Source: Paludibacteraceae bacterium
Lineage (GTDB): Bacteria > Bacteroidota > Bacteroidia > Bacteroidales > Paludibacteraceae
DNA length: 54,022 nucleotides
Assembly: GCA_028694215.1 (NCBI GenBank)
Contig: JAQUTW010000012.1
Span: 1-54,022 of the forward strand
Direction of reading: 5' to 3'
The number at the start of each line of letters is the position of its first letter. Positions within the stretch are counted from its first letter, which is position 1. A program made the translations under genes and the position numbers. The notes beneath the pieces were generated by a model. That model was not told the origin of the DNA. It saw nothing but the letters and a program-made list of their open reading frames with translations, and did not search any database. This document shows, piece by piece, positions 45,960 to 54,022 of the stretch.

Positions 45960-47297
45960 ATGAAAACAGAATTAGTTTTAGATGCCCTGAAACGTCGTTT
46001 TCCGAATGAGCCGGAATACCATCAGGCAGTAGAAGAGGTTTTAATGACTATTGAAGACGAGTACAATAAGCATCCTGAGTTTGATAAAGCCAATCTTATT
46101 GAACGTTTATGTATTCCCGATAGAATGTTCTCATTTAGAGTAACTTGGACAGATGATAAAGGTAATGTTCAGACAAATATGGCTTACCGTTTTCAACATA
46201 ATTGTGCTATTGGACCTTATAAAGGCGGCATGCGTTTTCATGCGTCAGTTTGTCCTTCAATCCTTAAATTCTTGGCTTTTGAACAAACATTTAAAAATGC
46301 TTTGACAACCTTGCCAATGGGTGGCGCAAAAGGTGGTTCTGATTTTAATCCAAAAGGGAAATCAAATGCGGAAATCATGCGTTTTTGCCAGGCATTGATG
46401 TTGGAATTGTGGAAATATATTGGTCCTGAAACTGATGTCCCTGCAGGCGATATAGGTGTTGGTGGACGTGAAGTTGCCTATATGTTTGGCATGTATAAGA
46501 AATTGGCACGTGAACATACCGGAACTTTTACAGGTAAAGGTCTTGAATTTGGAGGATCGCTGATTCGTCCGGAAGCTACAGGTTATGGAAATATCTATTT
46601 CTTGATGAATATGTTGAGTACTAAAGGTATCAAGAATTTGAAAGGTCAGGTGATTGCAATTTCCGGTTCGGGAAATGTGGCTACTTATACAGCAGAAAAA
46701 GCTCTTCAGTTGGGTGGAAAAGTTATTACAATGTCCGACTCTAACGGATATATTTATGATCCGGATGGCATTACCCGCGAAAAATTGGATTATATTTTTG
46801 AACTGAAAAATGTTTACCGTGGTCGTATTAAAGAATATGCCGAGAAATATGGTTGTAAATATGTAGAAGGAGCACGTCCTTGGGGCGAAAAATGTACCAT
46901 TGCATTACCGTCAGCAACACAAAATGAGATTAATGGTGACGATGCAAAAATGTTACTTGCCAATGGTTGCATAGCTGTTTCGGAAGGCGCTAATATGCCT
47001 TCTACGCCGGAAGCTGTAAAAGCATTTTTGGATGCTAAGATTCTTTATGCTCCGGGTAAGGCTGCCAATGCCGGTGGTGTTTCGGTTTCTGGTTTGGAAA
47101 TGACTCAAAATTCTATGAAAATAGCATGGAGCAAAGAGGAAGTAGATGAAAAGTTGAAATCTATTATGGCCAATATTCATGAACAATGTGTTCGTTATGG
47201 TACGCAGAAAGATGGCTACGTGAACTATGTAAAGGGAGCCAATACTGCCGGCTTTATGAAGGTCGCAAAGGCAATGATGGCTCAAGGGATATTGTAA
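45960..47297 (+). CDS. gdhA: NADP-specific glutamate dehydrogenase
   Basis: A 445-residue hexameric dehydrogenase interconverting glutamate and 2-oxoglutarate plus ammonia. The substrate-binding region reads GPYKGGMRFH (85-94), and the catalytic lysine is Lys124 in PMGGAKGGSDF; the Rossmann part has AISGSGNVATY near residue 235. Length (about 445) is the hexameric biosynthetic class, in line with NADPH use in ammonia assimilation in Bacteroidota. Monocistronic with a terminator at 47321-47353. Secure. Confidence 0.97.
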   Translation: MKTELVLDALKRRFPNEPEYHQAVEEVLMTIEDEYNKHPEFDKANLIERLCIPDRMFSFRVTWTDDKGNVQTNMAYRFQHNCAIGPYKGGMRFHASVCPSILKFLAFEQTFKNALTTLPMGGAKGGSDFNPKGKSNAEIMRFCQALMLELWKYIGPETDVPAGDIGVGGREVAYMFGMYKKLAREHTGTFTGKGLEFGGSLIRPEATGYGNIYFLMNMLSTKGIKNLKGQVIAISGSGNVATYTAEKALQLGGKVITMSDSNGYIYDPDGITREKLDYIFELKNVYRGRIKEYAEKYGCKYVEGARPWGEKCTIALPSATQNEINGDDAKMLLANGCIAVSEGANMPSTPEAVKAFLDAKILYAPGKAANAGGVSVSGLEMTQNSMKIAWSKEEVDEKLKSIMANIHEQCVRYGTQKDGYVNYVKGANTAGFMKVAKAMMAQGIL

Positions 47298-47320
47298 AAT
47301 TATCAATTGAATAGTAAGTA

Positions 47321-47353
47321 AAAAACCATCATCAAAAAGGTGATGGTTTTTTT
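47321..47353 (+). terminator. Terminator after gdhA
   Basis: AAAAACCATCA and TGATGGTTTTT arms form an 11-bp stem followed by T. Confidence 0.85.
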
Positions 47354-47367
47354 GTGTTGTTACCATA

Positions 47368-47406
47368 AAAAATAAAGGTCAATTTCTTCAGAGATTGACC
47401 TTTATT
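47368..47406 (-). terminator. Terminator after rplS
   Basis: AATAAAGGTCAAT (47371-47383) pairs with ATTGACCTTTATT (47394-47406), a 13-bp perfect stem; on the minus strand it is followed by T-rich sequence. Confidence 0.8.
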
Positions 47407-47419
47407 GACAAGTTTATAG

Positions 47420-47767
47420 TTATATTCTTTTTTCTTTGATGCGTGCTTTTTTACCCGTTAAATCGCGTAAGTAATACAATTTAGCACGACGTACTTTACC
47501 GACTTTGTTGATTTCAATTGTTTCGATAAAAGGAGAATCCATAGGGAAAATACGTTCAACGCCAATGTTATCAGACATTTTGCGAACAGTAAAACGTTTT
47601 TTGCTGCCATGTCCTACAATTTTAATAACAACACCACGATATTGTTGAACACGTTCCTTGTTTCCTTCAATAATACGATAGCCAATTGTAATAGTGTCAC
47701 CACTTTTAAATTCCGGATATGTTTTACCGGATGCACACGCTTGTTCAGCGACTTTAATAAAATCCAT
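47420..47767 (-). CDS. rplS: 50S ribosomal protein bL19
   Basis: A 115-residue ribosomal protein at the 30S-50S interface. Family blocks are FKSGDTITIGYRI, RVQQYRGVVI, RKMSDNIGVERIFP and VRRAKLYYLRDLTGKKARI. Monocistronic: good promoter at 47850-47879, leader of about 75 nt, and a terminator at 47368-47406. trmD and rimM are not adjacent. Secure. Confidence 0.98.
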   Translation of the reverse strand: MDFIKVAEQACASGKTYPEFKSGDTITIGYRIIEGNKERVQQYRGVVIKIVGHGSKKRFTVRKMSDNIGVERIFPMDSPFIETIEINKVGKVRRAKLYYLRDLTGKKARIKEKRI

Positions 47768-47849
47768 TGTCTTAGAATGATTTAAATAAATATTAGTGCA
47801 ACATTCACAGGCTTCTCTTTTCCTATCAGCGGTTACACGAAACGGATTG

Positions 47850-47879
47850 CAAAGGTACGATTATTTTTTATTTTACCAA
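47850..47879 (-). promoter_or_regulatory. rplS promoter
   Basis: On the minus strand, TTG (47879-47877), 19 bases, TACCTTTG (47857-47850). The roughly 75-nt leader is long for this genome. Confidence 0.65.
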
Positions 47880-47892
47880 TAATTTTTCTTTT

Positions 47893-50800
47893 TTATTTTA
47901 CAGTACGTTTCAAACTTTCCGAAATCAACTGTTTGAGTTCTAATACGCGTGCCTGATTGACGTTGCGTCTTTCGGGTTTGTACATGTTGGAATATTTTGT
48001 AGGAACCAAATCAAATTTCATATTGTCAAAATCAGATGTATTCCCTTTGATTTGTAAAGCCAAACGAATGGGCGATAAAGTTTCAATATGTGCATTGTAG
48101 TTTTGGCTGAGGTCGTAACGCCCCGAAACGACAGCACTGTAATTATCCATGCTGATTATAAATGGATATAAATCAACTTCGTTGCGGAAAACAGTCATTT
48201 CTACACTGAGGCTGTCCACCAAATTTTTGGTTTTCCGACTGAATAGCAGTGGTTTTGCTATTTTTCCGAAAGTTTCGTTATCCATTAGTACCAAATCTTT
48301 GCCTTCGATGGCGGCAGCACCCCGTAATGTGGACATTTTTAAGTCATAGTTGGCTTTTAAGTAGGTTTCTGCTGACAAATGAAATTGTGCTCTGCCTTCA
48401 AACGATTTCAACATTGGAACAATGGTGTCAATGCAGGGTACCATGTGTATCAATTGTTTAATGTCAATATTCAGTAAATGGAAATTGATACCGGCAAATA
48501 AATGATTGCGGCGTTCTGAACGATAGATTGCAGTGAGCTGCATCTTTGCTGCATCGCAGGTAAAGCCCATTTGTTCCAAAACAGCCACGCCGTCTTTTAT
48601 GGTTAACTGACCTCCGACGTTTTGCAGCAGGTTGTCATTGAATACGGCATTTTTAATCACGGTGTGTAACGTGACATCTATGCCTTTTGGTACCATAAAA
48701 GGATTGGCTTCTGCTTCGGCAGGAGTTGTGGTTGCCGTTTCTGTTACTGTGGTACTGTCGTTGTTGCCAAATCCGCTGACCAAGTCCATCAATTGGTTAA
48801 TGTTGGTCTTTTCAGATACAAAATCGAATTGACCTTTCAGTAAGTCTTGACCTTTTATGTATTTGCGAATATTGGTTGCCTCGCCAGTAAGTTTAAAATC
48901 AGATTCGCCAATGATGACGCGACTGTCGCTGATGGAGAGTTGCCGTGGTGAAAAATCGAATTTTATGGCAGGAATCCGAATAAGCGGTTTGACTTGTGCC
49001 AACTGAATATTTCCCTCGTTGAAATCGACGTTTAAGCGCGGATTAAAACGTAGATACAAATTTTCTTGTGTTTCGTCGTAGGTGGTAGCAACGCCTATTT
49101 TTATGTATTTTGTGTCAATGTGTAGGGTAGAACCCATATCTGCCAACAAATTTTGACTGCTATAGTTACATTGCAGGCGTGGATGTTTCGGATTGCGGCG
49201 TGATGGTGACAGCGTAATTTCTCCTTGTGGCTGTGTAACGTCCACCGAAATAGTGTCCATAATAGCTGCAAGATGTTTTATGTTAAATGCACATGTGGCA
49301 GAAAGCATTTGTGTGGTGTCCATAAAGTTGGAAGAAAGAATATCTAAATCTGTGTTTTGTAATCGTACATCAAAACTGTCTATCATTTTTACCTTTAAAT
49401 CCGGAGTGGTAAGTTTTGCCGACAATAAGGCTTTAAATTTTTTGCTGTCTTTTGCACTTGGCAAATTGATGGTAAGATGTGCTGATGGCGTTTGTGCCAA
49501 TAAACTGTCGTAGGTTACGTCCAAATTACTGATGTCGATAGTGCCGTTGGCATGTATTTTTTTCAGATTTAGATTGGCAATATCGTCCAAATTAAATTTT
49601 GCTTTGATGTCTGCTACCGTATTGCCTTTCAGGTCTATGTGCATATCTTTTGGCAATATGGGTTTTACGTCCGGCAAATTCAGACTGGCTTTTAGTTGAA
49701 TATCACAAAGTATTTTATTTAATATATCGTCTGCTTTTCCTGAGGCAGAGAAAGAGCTGGAGCCGGTTTTGGCAGATAGATTTTGAATTATTGCCGACGA
49801 TATCTCGTTTTTATTTAAGTTTAACGCAGCAGCAGCCTTTAAATTTACATCGCGGAAATTGTAAGGCAGACCTTTGTAGGCAAAAGTTCCTTGCGAAAGT
49901 TGTAAGTTTGCATTTATTTGAGGCAATAGCGAATCATTATAAATGCCTTGTACTGAACCTGAAATTAACGCATCTCCGTTGATGGTAATCTCCTTTAATG
50001 ATTCAGTGTAAACGGACGGGACAATTTGTAGTAACTGTTTGATATTCCAATTGTTGGAGTCAAAGGTAAGATTCATGTCTATGTCGCCGCTCTCTTTGCT
50101 TGTTGCCTGACCGTTTAGTGAAATAGCGAAATCGTTTAGAGTAATTTTGGCTTTGTCCAATATCAATTTTTTTGTGTTAATATTGGCAAAAAAAGGTAAT
50201 GTCACAGTCACATTGCCGGATTTTACAAAATCTACATTATCCATATTAAACGATATGTCGGGTAGAGAGAGTGTTAAATCGCCTTTTAGGTCGTTACCGT
50301 TTTTGTCGCCATCAATATTTAGTTCCAAAGTTTTCAGAACTGCCGATATTGATGTCGAATCGTTCATATTGAAGGTGGTTTCGCCGGATTCAAGTGTAGT
50401 TTTGATGTTGGCGTTTTCATTATCAAGTAAGCCTTGAATGTTTAAATTCAGATTGTGAGTCTCCACCGAAATTTTTGCTTGTTTGTCGGCGTAAAAAGCG
50501 GTTACGTCTGAAATTTTTATTGTTTTCAGATTAATAACATCGAATGGCATTGCAAACGGCGTTGTATCGTTTTCTTCTTCGCTCGGAGGAAAAATGTCGA
50601 AATTTGATTTTCCAATGGAATCGGTGTACAGATTGGCAAACAGATGTTGCAGGTAAAAATTTTCGAGAATGACTTTATCGTCAAATAAAAAAGCCATCAA
50701 ATTGACGGTTGCTGTACAATCTTCGATAAAAGCTACAGTGTCGGAAGGTGATTCCGGCATTGGATTTTTAATGCAGACATTTTCAAGATGCAGACCAAAA

Positions 50801-51000
50801 TCGGGGAATGTGCTAAAAAAAGTCAAGTCGACATTGTCCAACGAAGTTTCACAGGTTATAAATTTTGGCAGTTGATTGCGTACAATAGGAGTGAGTTTTT
50901 CGGGCGTAAACACAATCCACATGGCCACTGCCACTACTATCAATATCACCCCTAACAGAGAAAGGAGTGTGATGCCTGTTATTTTCAGAGCTTTGTTCAT
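47893..51000 (-). CDS. AsmA-like outer-membrane biogenesis protein
   Basis: A 1035-residue protein with an N-terminal membrane helix (ITLLSLLGVILIVVAVAMW) and a long body of repeating beta-strand segments, the layout of AsmA/TamB-type proteins thought to bridge lipids from inner to outer membrane. AsmA-like features are the opening FTPEKLTPIVRNQLPKF and the conserved C-terminal VSGRYDLSQNY block before the last helix. Bacteroidota carry several such large paralogues of unclear individual role. It follows the small lipoprotein gene by six bases. Family likely; exact role unknown. Confidence 0.85.
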   Translation of the reverse strand: MNKALKITGITLLSLLGVILIVVAVAMWIVFTPEKLTPIVRNQLPKFITCETSLDNVDLTFFSTFPDFGLHLENVCIKNPMPESPSDTVAFIEDCTATVNLMAFLFDDKVILENFYLQHLFANLYTDSIGKSNFDIFPPSEEENDTTPFAMPFDVINLKTIKISDVTAFYADKQAKISVETHNLNLNIQGLLDNENANIKTTLESGETTFNMNDSTSISAVLKTLELNIDGDKNGNDLKGDLTLSLPDISFNMDNVDFVKSGNVTVTLPFFANINTKKLILDKAKITLNDFAISLNGQATSKESGDIDMNLTFDSNNWNIKQLLQIVPSVYTESLKEITINGDALISGSVQGIYNDSLLPQINANLQLSQGTFAYKGLPYNFRDVNLKAAAALNLNKNEISSAIIQNLSAKTGSSSFSASGKADDILNKILCDIQLKASLNLPDVKPILPKDMHIDLKGNTVADIKAKFNLDDIANLNLKKIHANGTIDISNLDVTYDSLLAQTPSAHLTINLPSAKDSKKFKALLSAKLTTPDLKVKMIDSFDVRLQNTDLDILSSNFMDTTQMLSATCAFNIKHLAAIMDTISVDVTQPQGEITLSPSRRNPKHPRLQCNYSSQNLLADMGSTLHIDTKYIKIGVATTYDETQENLYLRFNPRLNVDFNEGNIQLAQVKPLIRIPAIKFDFSPRQLSISDSRVIIGESDFKLTGEATNIRKYIKGQDLLKGQFDFVSEKTNINQLMDLVSGFGNNDSTTVTETATTTPAEAEANPFMVPKGIDVTLHTVIKNAVFNDNLLQNVGGQLTIKDGVAVLEQMGFTCDAAKMQLTAIYRSERRNHLFAGINFHLLNIDIKQLIHMVPCIDTIVPMLKSFEGRAQFHLSAETYLKANYDLKMSTLRGAAAIEGKDLVLMDNETFGKIAKPLLFSRKTKNLVDSLSVEMTVFRNEVDLYPFIISMDNYSAVVSGRYDLSQNYNAHIETLSPIRLALQIKGNTSDFDNMKFDLVPTKYSNMYKPERRNVNQARVLELKQLISESLKRTVK

Positions 51001-51006
51001 GGTGTG

Positions 51007-51372
51007 TTATTTTACTTTTACAAACTTGCGACTTGTGCCATAATCATCTCTATAAGTCATGGTGGAATCGGTGAGAGTTGTTATGGTGTAAGTTTTTGGC
51101 ACAGTACCGCCTACTTCCATAATGTGCAGTTGGGTTAATGTGCTTTTTTCCAAAGTCCATGTAAATTTTTGTGCTTCCGCTTCTGTAACGTCATCGGCAG
51201 TATCCCATGTAGAGCCGCTTCCGCCGGATAGATATTTTTCAAATAATGTTCCGGATTGCCATTTGCCGACAAGTAAAGCTTTGTCGAAATTTGGTTCTGT
51301 TGGACTACATGAACAGAAAGCAATTATCACGGTAATGATAGCGACTGTCCAAATGAAATAGAATTTTTTCAT
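51007..51372 (-). CDS. Small lipocalin-like lipoprotein
   Basis: A 121-residue predicted lipoprotein: N-terminal helix (FIWTVAIITVIIAFCSC) with Cys20 or Cys22 as the acylated residue, then a compact domain with LVGKWQSG, YRDDYGT and strand-rich surroundings, similar to the lipocalin-like domains frequent in Bacteroidota lipoproteins. No enzymatic motif. First gene of a pair with the AsmA-like gene, from a promoter at 51418-51449. Binding partner unknown. Confidence 0.75.
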   Translation of the reverse strand: MKKFYFIWTVAIITVIIAFCSCSPTEPNFDKALLVGKWQSGTLFEKYLSGGSGSTWDTADDVTEAEAQKFTWTLEKSTLTQLHIMEVGGTVPKTYTITTLTDSTMTYRDDYGTSRKFVKVK

Positions 51373-51417
51373 AAATCATTTATTTTTAAAGTGGTTTGTT
51401 TGGCAATATAAAACAAG

Positions 51418-51449
51418 CAAAGTTATTTCAAAAAAACCAAACAAACAAA
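51418..51449 (-). promoter_or_regulatory. Promoter for the lipoprotein/AsmA pair
   Basis: On the minus strand, TTTG (51449-51446), 20 bases, TAACTTTG (51425-51418). Confidence 0.6.
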
Positions 51450-51471
51450 CTTGCAGTCAAATTATTACATA

Positions 51472-51506
51472 AAAAAACGATTAAGCATTAGACCTAATCG
51501 TTTTTT
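51472..51506 (-). terminator. Terminator after secA (bidirectional)
   Basis: AAAAAACGATTA and TAATCGTTTTTT arms form a 12-bp stem with an 11-base loop, 19 bases after the secA stop. Confidence 0.85.
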
Positions 51507-51524
51507 CTTTTTTTGTGGTAGGTT

Positions 51525-54022
51525 TTATTGCCCTTTTCCACAGCAGTTTTTATATTTTTTCCCGCTTCCACAAGGACAAGGATCGTTTCGCCCAACTGTT
51601 TTTTCTGCGCGTATTGGTTGTGTTACCTGACGTTCGCGTGTGTCCTGATGTGTGGTGTCGTTACCACTGCCGTATTCAGCTTTCTGGGTGCGATATTTGC
51701 TGTAATCCGAACGGCGTTCGCTTGCTGCCTGACGCACTTGTTCCGGCTCACGTACAGGAATTTGTCCGCGCATCAAAACTGCCGTTATTTTCTGGTTGAT
51801 GTCTTCAACCATGGTTTTAAACAGGTTGTACGATTCCAATTTGTAGATTAAGAGCGGATCTTTTTGCTCATAACTGGCATTTTGTACCGATTGTTTTAAG
51901 TCGTCCAAGGCACGCAGATTTTCTTTCCATGCTTCGTCGATGGTGTGCAGCATAATAGCCTTCTCGAACGCTTTTACAAGTTCTTTGCCTTCCGAGTTGT
52001 AAGCATCTTCCAATTTGACAGGAATATTGTAGGTACGTTTGCCATCGGTAATTGGAACCAAAATATTTTCGTACTGATGACCTTGATTTTCAAATACTTG
52101 TTTGATGACAGGATAAGCAACTTGTGCCATGGTTTCGGCTTTGCGTTTGAAATGTTCGCAAGCTGCCGCTCCTACTTTGTCCACCAAGACACTAACACGT
52201 GACGAGGAAAATTCTTCGTGGGCGAAAGGTGCTTCCATGGCAAAATCTTTCATCAAATCAGATTCCAATCCGTCATAATCGCTCATATCATAATTTTGAT
52301 TGACTACCAATTCTGCTGTGTCGTAGAAAGTGTTTACAATGTCCACTCCGATACGTTCGCCCATAACCGCATGACGACGACGGGTATAAATAACGTTACG
52401 TTGAGCATTCATGACATCATCATATTCCAACAAACGTTTACGAATACCGAAGTTGTTTTCTTCTACTTTTTTCTGTGCACGTTCGATAGATTTTGAAATC
52501 ATGGAATGTTCTATCATTTCACCCTCTTCAAAGCCCATTTTATCCATAAGTCCGGAAATACGTTCCGAACCGAACAATCGCATTAAATCGTCTTCCAACG
52601 ATACGTAGAAAACGGAAGTTCCGGGGTCTCCCTGACGACCGGCACGTCCACGCAACTGTCTGTCCACGCGGCGACTTTCGTGTCGTTCCGTTCCGATAAT
52701 TGCCAAACCACCTGCATCACGTACTTCCGGTGTCAATTTGATGTCGGTACCACGACCTGCCATATTGGTGGCAATGGTAACTACACCGGCACGACCTGCT
52801 TCGGCTACAATCTCGGCTTCTTTTTGATGTAATTTGGCATTCAGTACATTATGACCTATTTTTCTCATCTTAAGCATTTTGCTTAATAATTCGGAGATTT
52901 CTACCGAAGTTGTTCCCACCAAAACCGGACGACCTTGTGCTACCAAATCGACAATTTCTTCGATAACGGCATTGTATTTCTCACGCTTGGTTTTATAAAC
53001 GCGGTCGTTCATGTCAAGACGGGCAATCGGCTTATTTGTCGGAATTACGACTACGTCTAATTTGTAGATGTCCCAAAATTCGCCTGCTTCCGTTTCGGCG
53101 GTACCGGTCATACCTGCCAATTTGTGATACATACGGAAATAATTTTGCAACGTGATGGTAGCAAATGTTTGTGTGGCAGCTTCTACTTTTACGTGTTCTT
53201 TGGCCTCTATGGCTTGGTGTAAACCGTCCGAATAACGACGACCTTCCATGATACGACCTGTCTGTTCGTCTACAATTTTAACCTGATTTTCAATCACCAC
53301 ATATTCATCATCTTTTTCAAAAAGCGTGTAGGCTTTCAATAATTGATTGACCGTGTGTACGCGTTCAGATTTAATGGCGTAGTTTTGAAGAATTTCATCT
53401 TTCTTGGTTTGTTTTTCTTCGTTGGACAATCCCATATTTTCCACTTCCGACAATTCGGCACCAACATCCGGCAATACAAAAAATTGTGGATCTTCGGTTG
53501 TTCCTGTCAGTAAGTCGATACCTTTATCGGTAAGTTCTATCGAATTGTTTTTTTCATCGATGACAAACAATAGCGGATCGGTGGCAATATGCATATTCTT
53601 ATTGTTTTCCTGCATATAAAATTCTTCCGTTTTCAACAACGTTGTTTTGTTGCCTTGTTCACTCAGAAATTTTATTAAAGCTTTGTTTTTTGGCAATGCT
53701 TTGTACGAACGGAACAAAGCCAAAGCTCCGGCTTCGCGTTCTTTCTCGTCAGTAGAAGCAATTTTGGAACGTGCTTCTGCCAACAATTTGGTAGCCATCT
53801 GATTTTGTTCTTTTACCAAACGTTCCACACGTGGGCAATATTCGTCAAATAATTGGTCTTCTCCTTTGGGAACCGGACCGGAAATAATTAACGGCGTTCG
53901 AGCATCGTCAATTAATACGGAGTCCACCTCATCGACAATGGCGTAGTTATGTTTGCGTTGTACCAAATCGAGCGGACTTGTTGCCATATTGTCACGCAAA
54001 TAGTCGAAACCGAATTCGTTGT
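51525..54022 (-). CDS. secA: Preprotein translocase subunit SecA (3' part; N-terminus outside window)
   Basis: The ATPase motor of the Sec system, open to the right edge of the window, so roughly the first 200 residues, including Walker A, are missing. Present are the Walker B region [10 protein letters not shown], the preprotein cross-linking region, the second ATPase half with [10 protein letters not shown] and [10 protein letters not shown], the helical scaffold and wing, and the C-terminal zinc site [18 protein letters not shown] that binds SecB or phospholipid. An insert relative to E. coli is visible between the two nucleotide-binding halves (around 53430-53800), as usual in Bacteroidota. 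Ends before a strong terminator. Confidence 0.98.
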   Translation of the reverse strand, partial: NEFGFDYLRDNMATSPLDLVQRKHNYAIVDEVDSVLIDDARTPLIISGPVPKGEDQLFDEYCPRVERLVKEQNQMATKLLAEARSKIASTDEKEREAGALALFRSYKALPKNKALIKFLSEQGNKTTLLKTEEFYMQENNKNMHIATDPLLFVIDEKNNSIELTDKGIDLLTGTTEDPQFFVLPDVGAELSEVENMGLSNEEKQTKKDEILQNYAIKSERVHTVNQLLKAYTLFEKDDEYVVIENQVKIVDEQTGRIMEGRRYSDGLHQAIEAKEHVKVEAATQTFATITLQNYFRMYHKLAGMTGTAETEAGEFWDIYKLDVVVIPTNKPIARLDMNDRVYKTKREKYNAVIEEIVDLVAQGRPVLVGTTSVEISELLSKMLKMRKIGHNVLNAKLHQKEAEIVAEAGRAGVVTIATNMAGRGTDIKLTPEVRDAGGLAIIGTERHESRRVDRQLRGRAGRQGDPGTSVFYVSLEDDLMRLFGSERISGLMDKMGFEEGEMIEHSMISKSIERAQKKVEENNFGIRKRLLEYDDVMNAQRNVIYTRRRHAVMGERIGVDIVNTFYDTAELVVNQNYDMSDYDGLESDLMKDFAMEAPFAHEEFSSSRVSVLVDKVGAAACEHFKRKAETMAQVAYPVIKQVFENQGHQYENILVPITDGKRTYNIPVKLEDAYNSEGKELVKAFEKAIMLHTIDEAWKENLRALDDLKQSVQNASYEQKDPLLIYKLESYNLFKTMVEDINQKITAVLMRGQIPVREPEQVRQAASERRSDYSKYRTQKAEYGSGNDTTHQDTRERQVTQPIRAEKTVGRNDPCPCGSGKKYKNCCGKGQ

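Overview
The window comes from a member of the Bacteroidota, most likely the order Bacteroidales. It is AT-rich. Most promoters I can see fit the Bacteroides-type pattern (TTTG/TTG at -33, about 19 bases, then TAnnTTTG at -7), and Shine-Dalgarno sites are largely absent. The gene content fits too: a bS16 with a long Ala/Glu-rich tail, a small RRM protein, a DUF4831 protein, a WG-repeat lipoprotein, an AsmA-like protein and an NADP-type glutamate dehydrogenase. Genus cannot be fixed from the sequence alone.

Layout. Bases 1-3400 are accessory DNA: a broken gene resembling the C-terminal EH-signature domain of defence proteins, a stand-alone polyvalent-protein-type kinase of the kind carried by mobile elements, a small unknown gene, and an N-formylglutamate-amidohydrolase-like protein with an unknown N-terminal domain. 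The 388-base gap 3014-3401 holds a candidate structured RNA of about 230 nt on the minus strand, with its own promoter and terminator. Bases 3402-5081 carry an orphan ABC ATPase and rpsP. Bases 5160-13568 form a co-oriented surface-polysaccharide cluster (five glycosyltransferases and a Wzy-like polymerase), followed by marC, a WbqC-like gene and ilvE. Bases 13591-17094 (minus) hold nadA, a patatin and a GH13 glucanase. Bases 17356-23389 (plus) hold a DUF4831 gene, uvrA, a second patatin paralogous to the first, and an overlapping hemerythrin/LuxR pair. Next come zupT and groES-groEL (minus), a second polysaccharide group with two glycosyltransferases and a deacetylase-like protein (26490-30212, minus), then ogt, a WG-repeat lipoprotein, an RRM protein, a PlsC-type acyltransferase and a POT peptide transporter (plus). 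The right third is mainly housekeeping: rimP-nusA-infB-cvpA, a PASTA protein with rluD and ddl, rpmH, miaB, gdhA, rplS, a lipoprotein with an AsmA-like gene, and the 3' part of secA running off the window.

How the genes work together. Translation and transcription factors (rpsP, rpmH, rplS, infB, nusA, rimP, rluD, miaB), envelope building (two split glycosyltransferase groups, PASTA protein, ddl, AsmA, secA), metabolism (ilvE, nadA, gdhA, GH13) and repair (uvrA, ogt) are interleaved in short operons. No tRNA, rRNA, CRISPR array or insertion sequence was found. The items most worth a second look are the structured RNA upstream of the amidohydrolase gene, the A7 slip site joining that gene to the small gene after it, the RIC-like hemerythrin/degenerate response-regulator pair, and a perfect 8+8 inverted repeat next to the zupT promoter.
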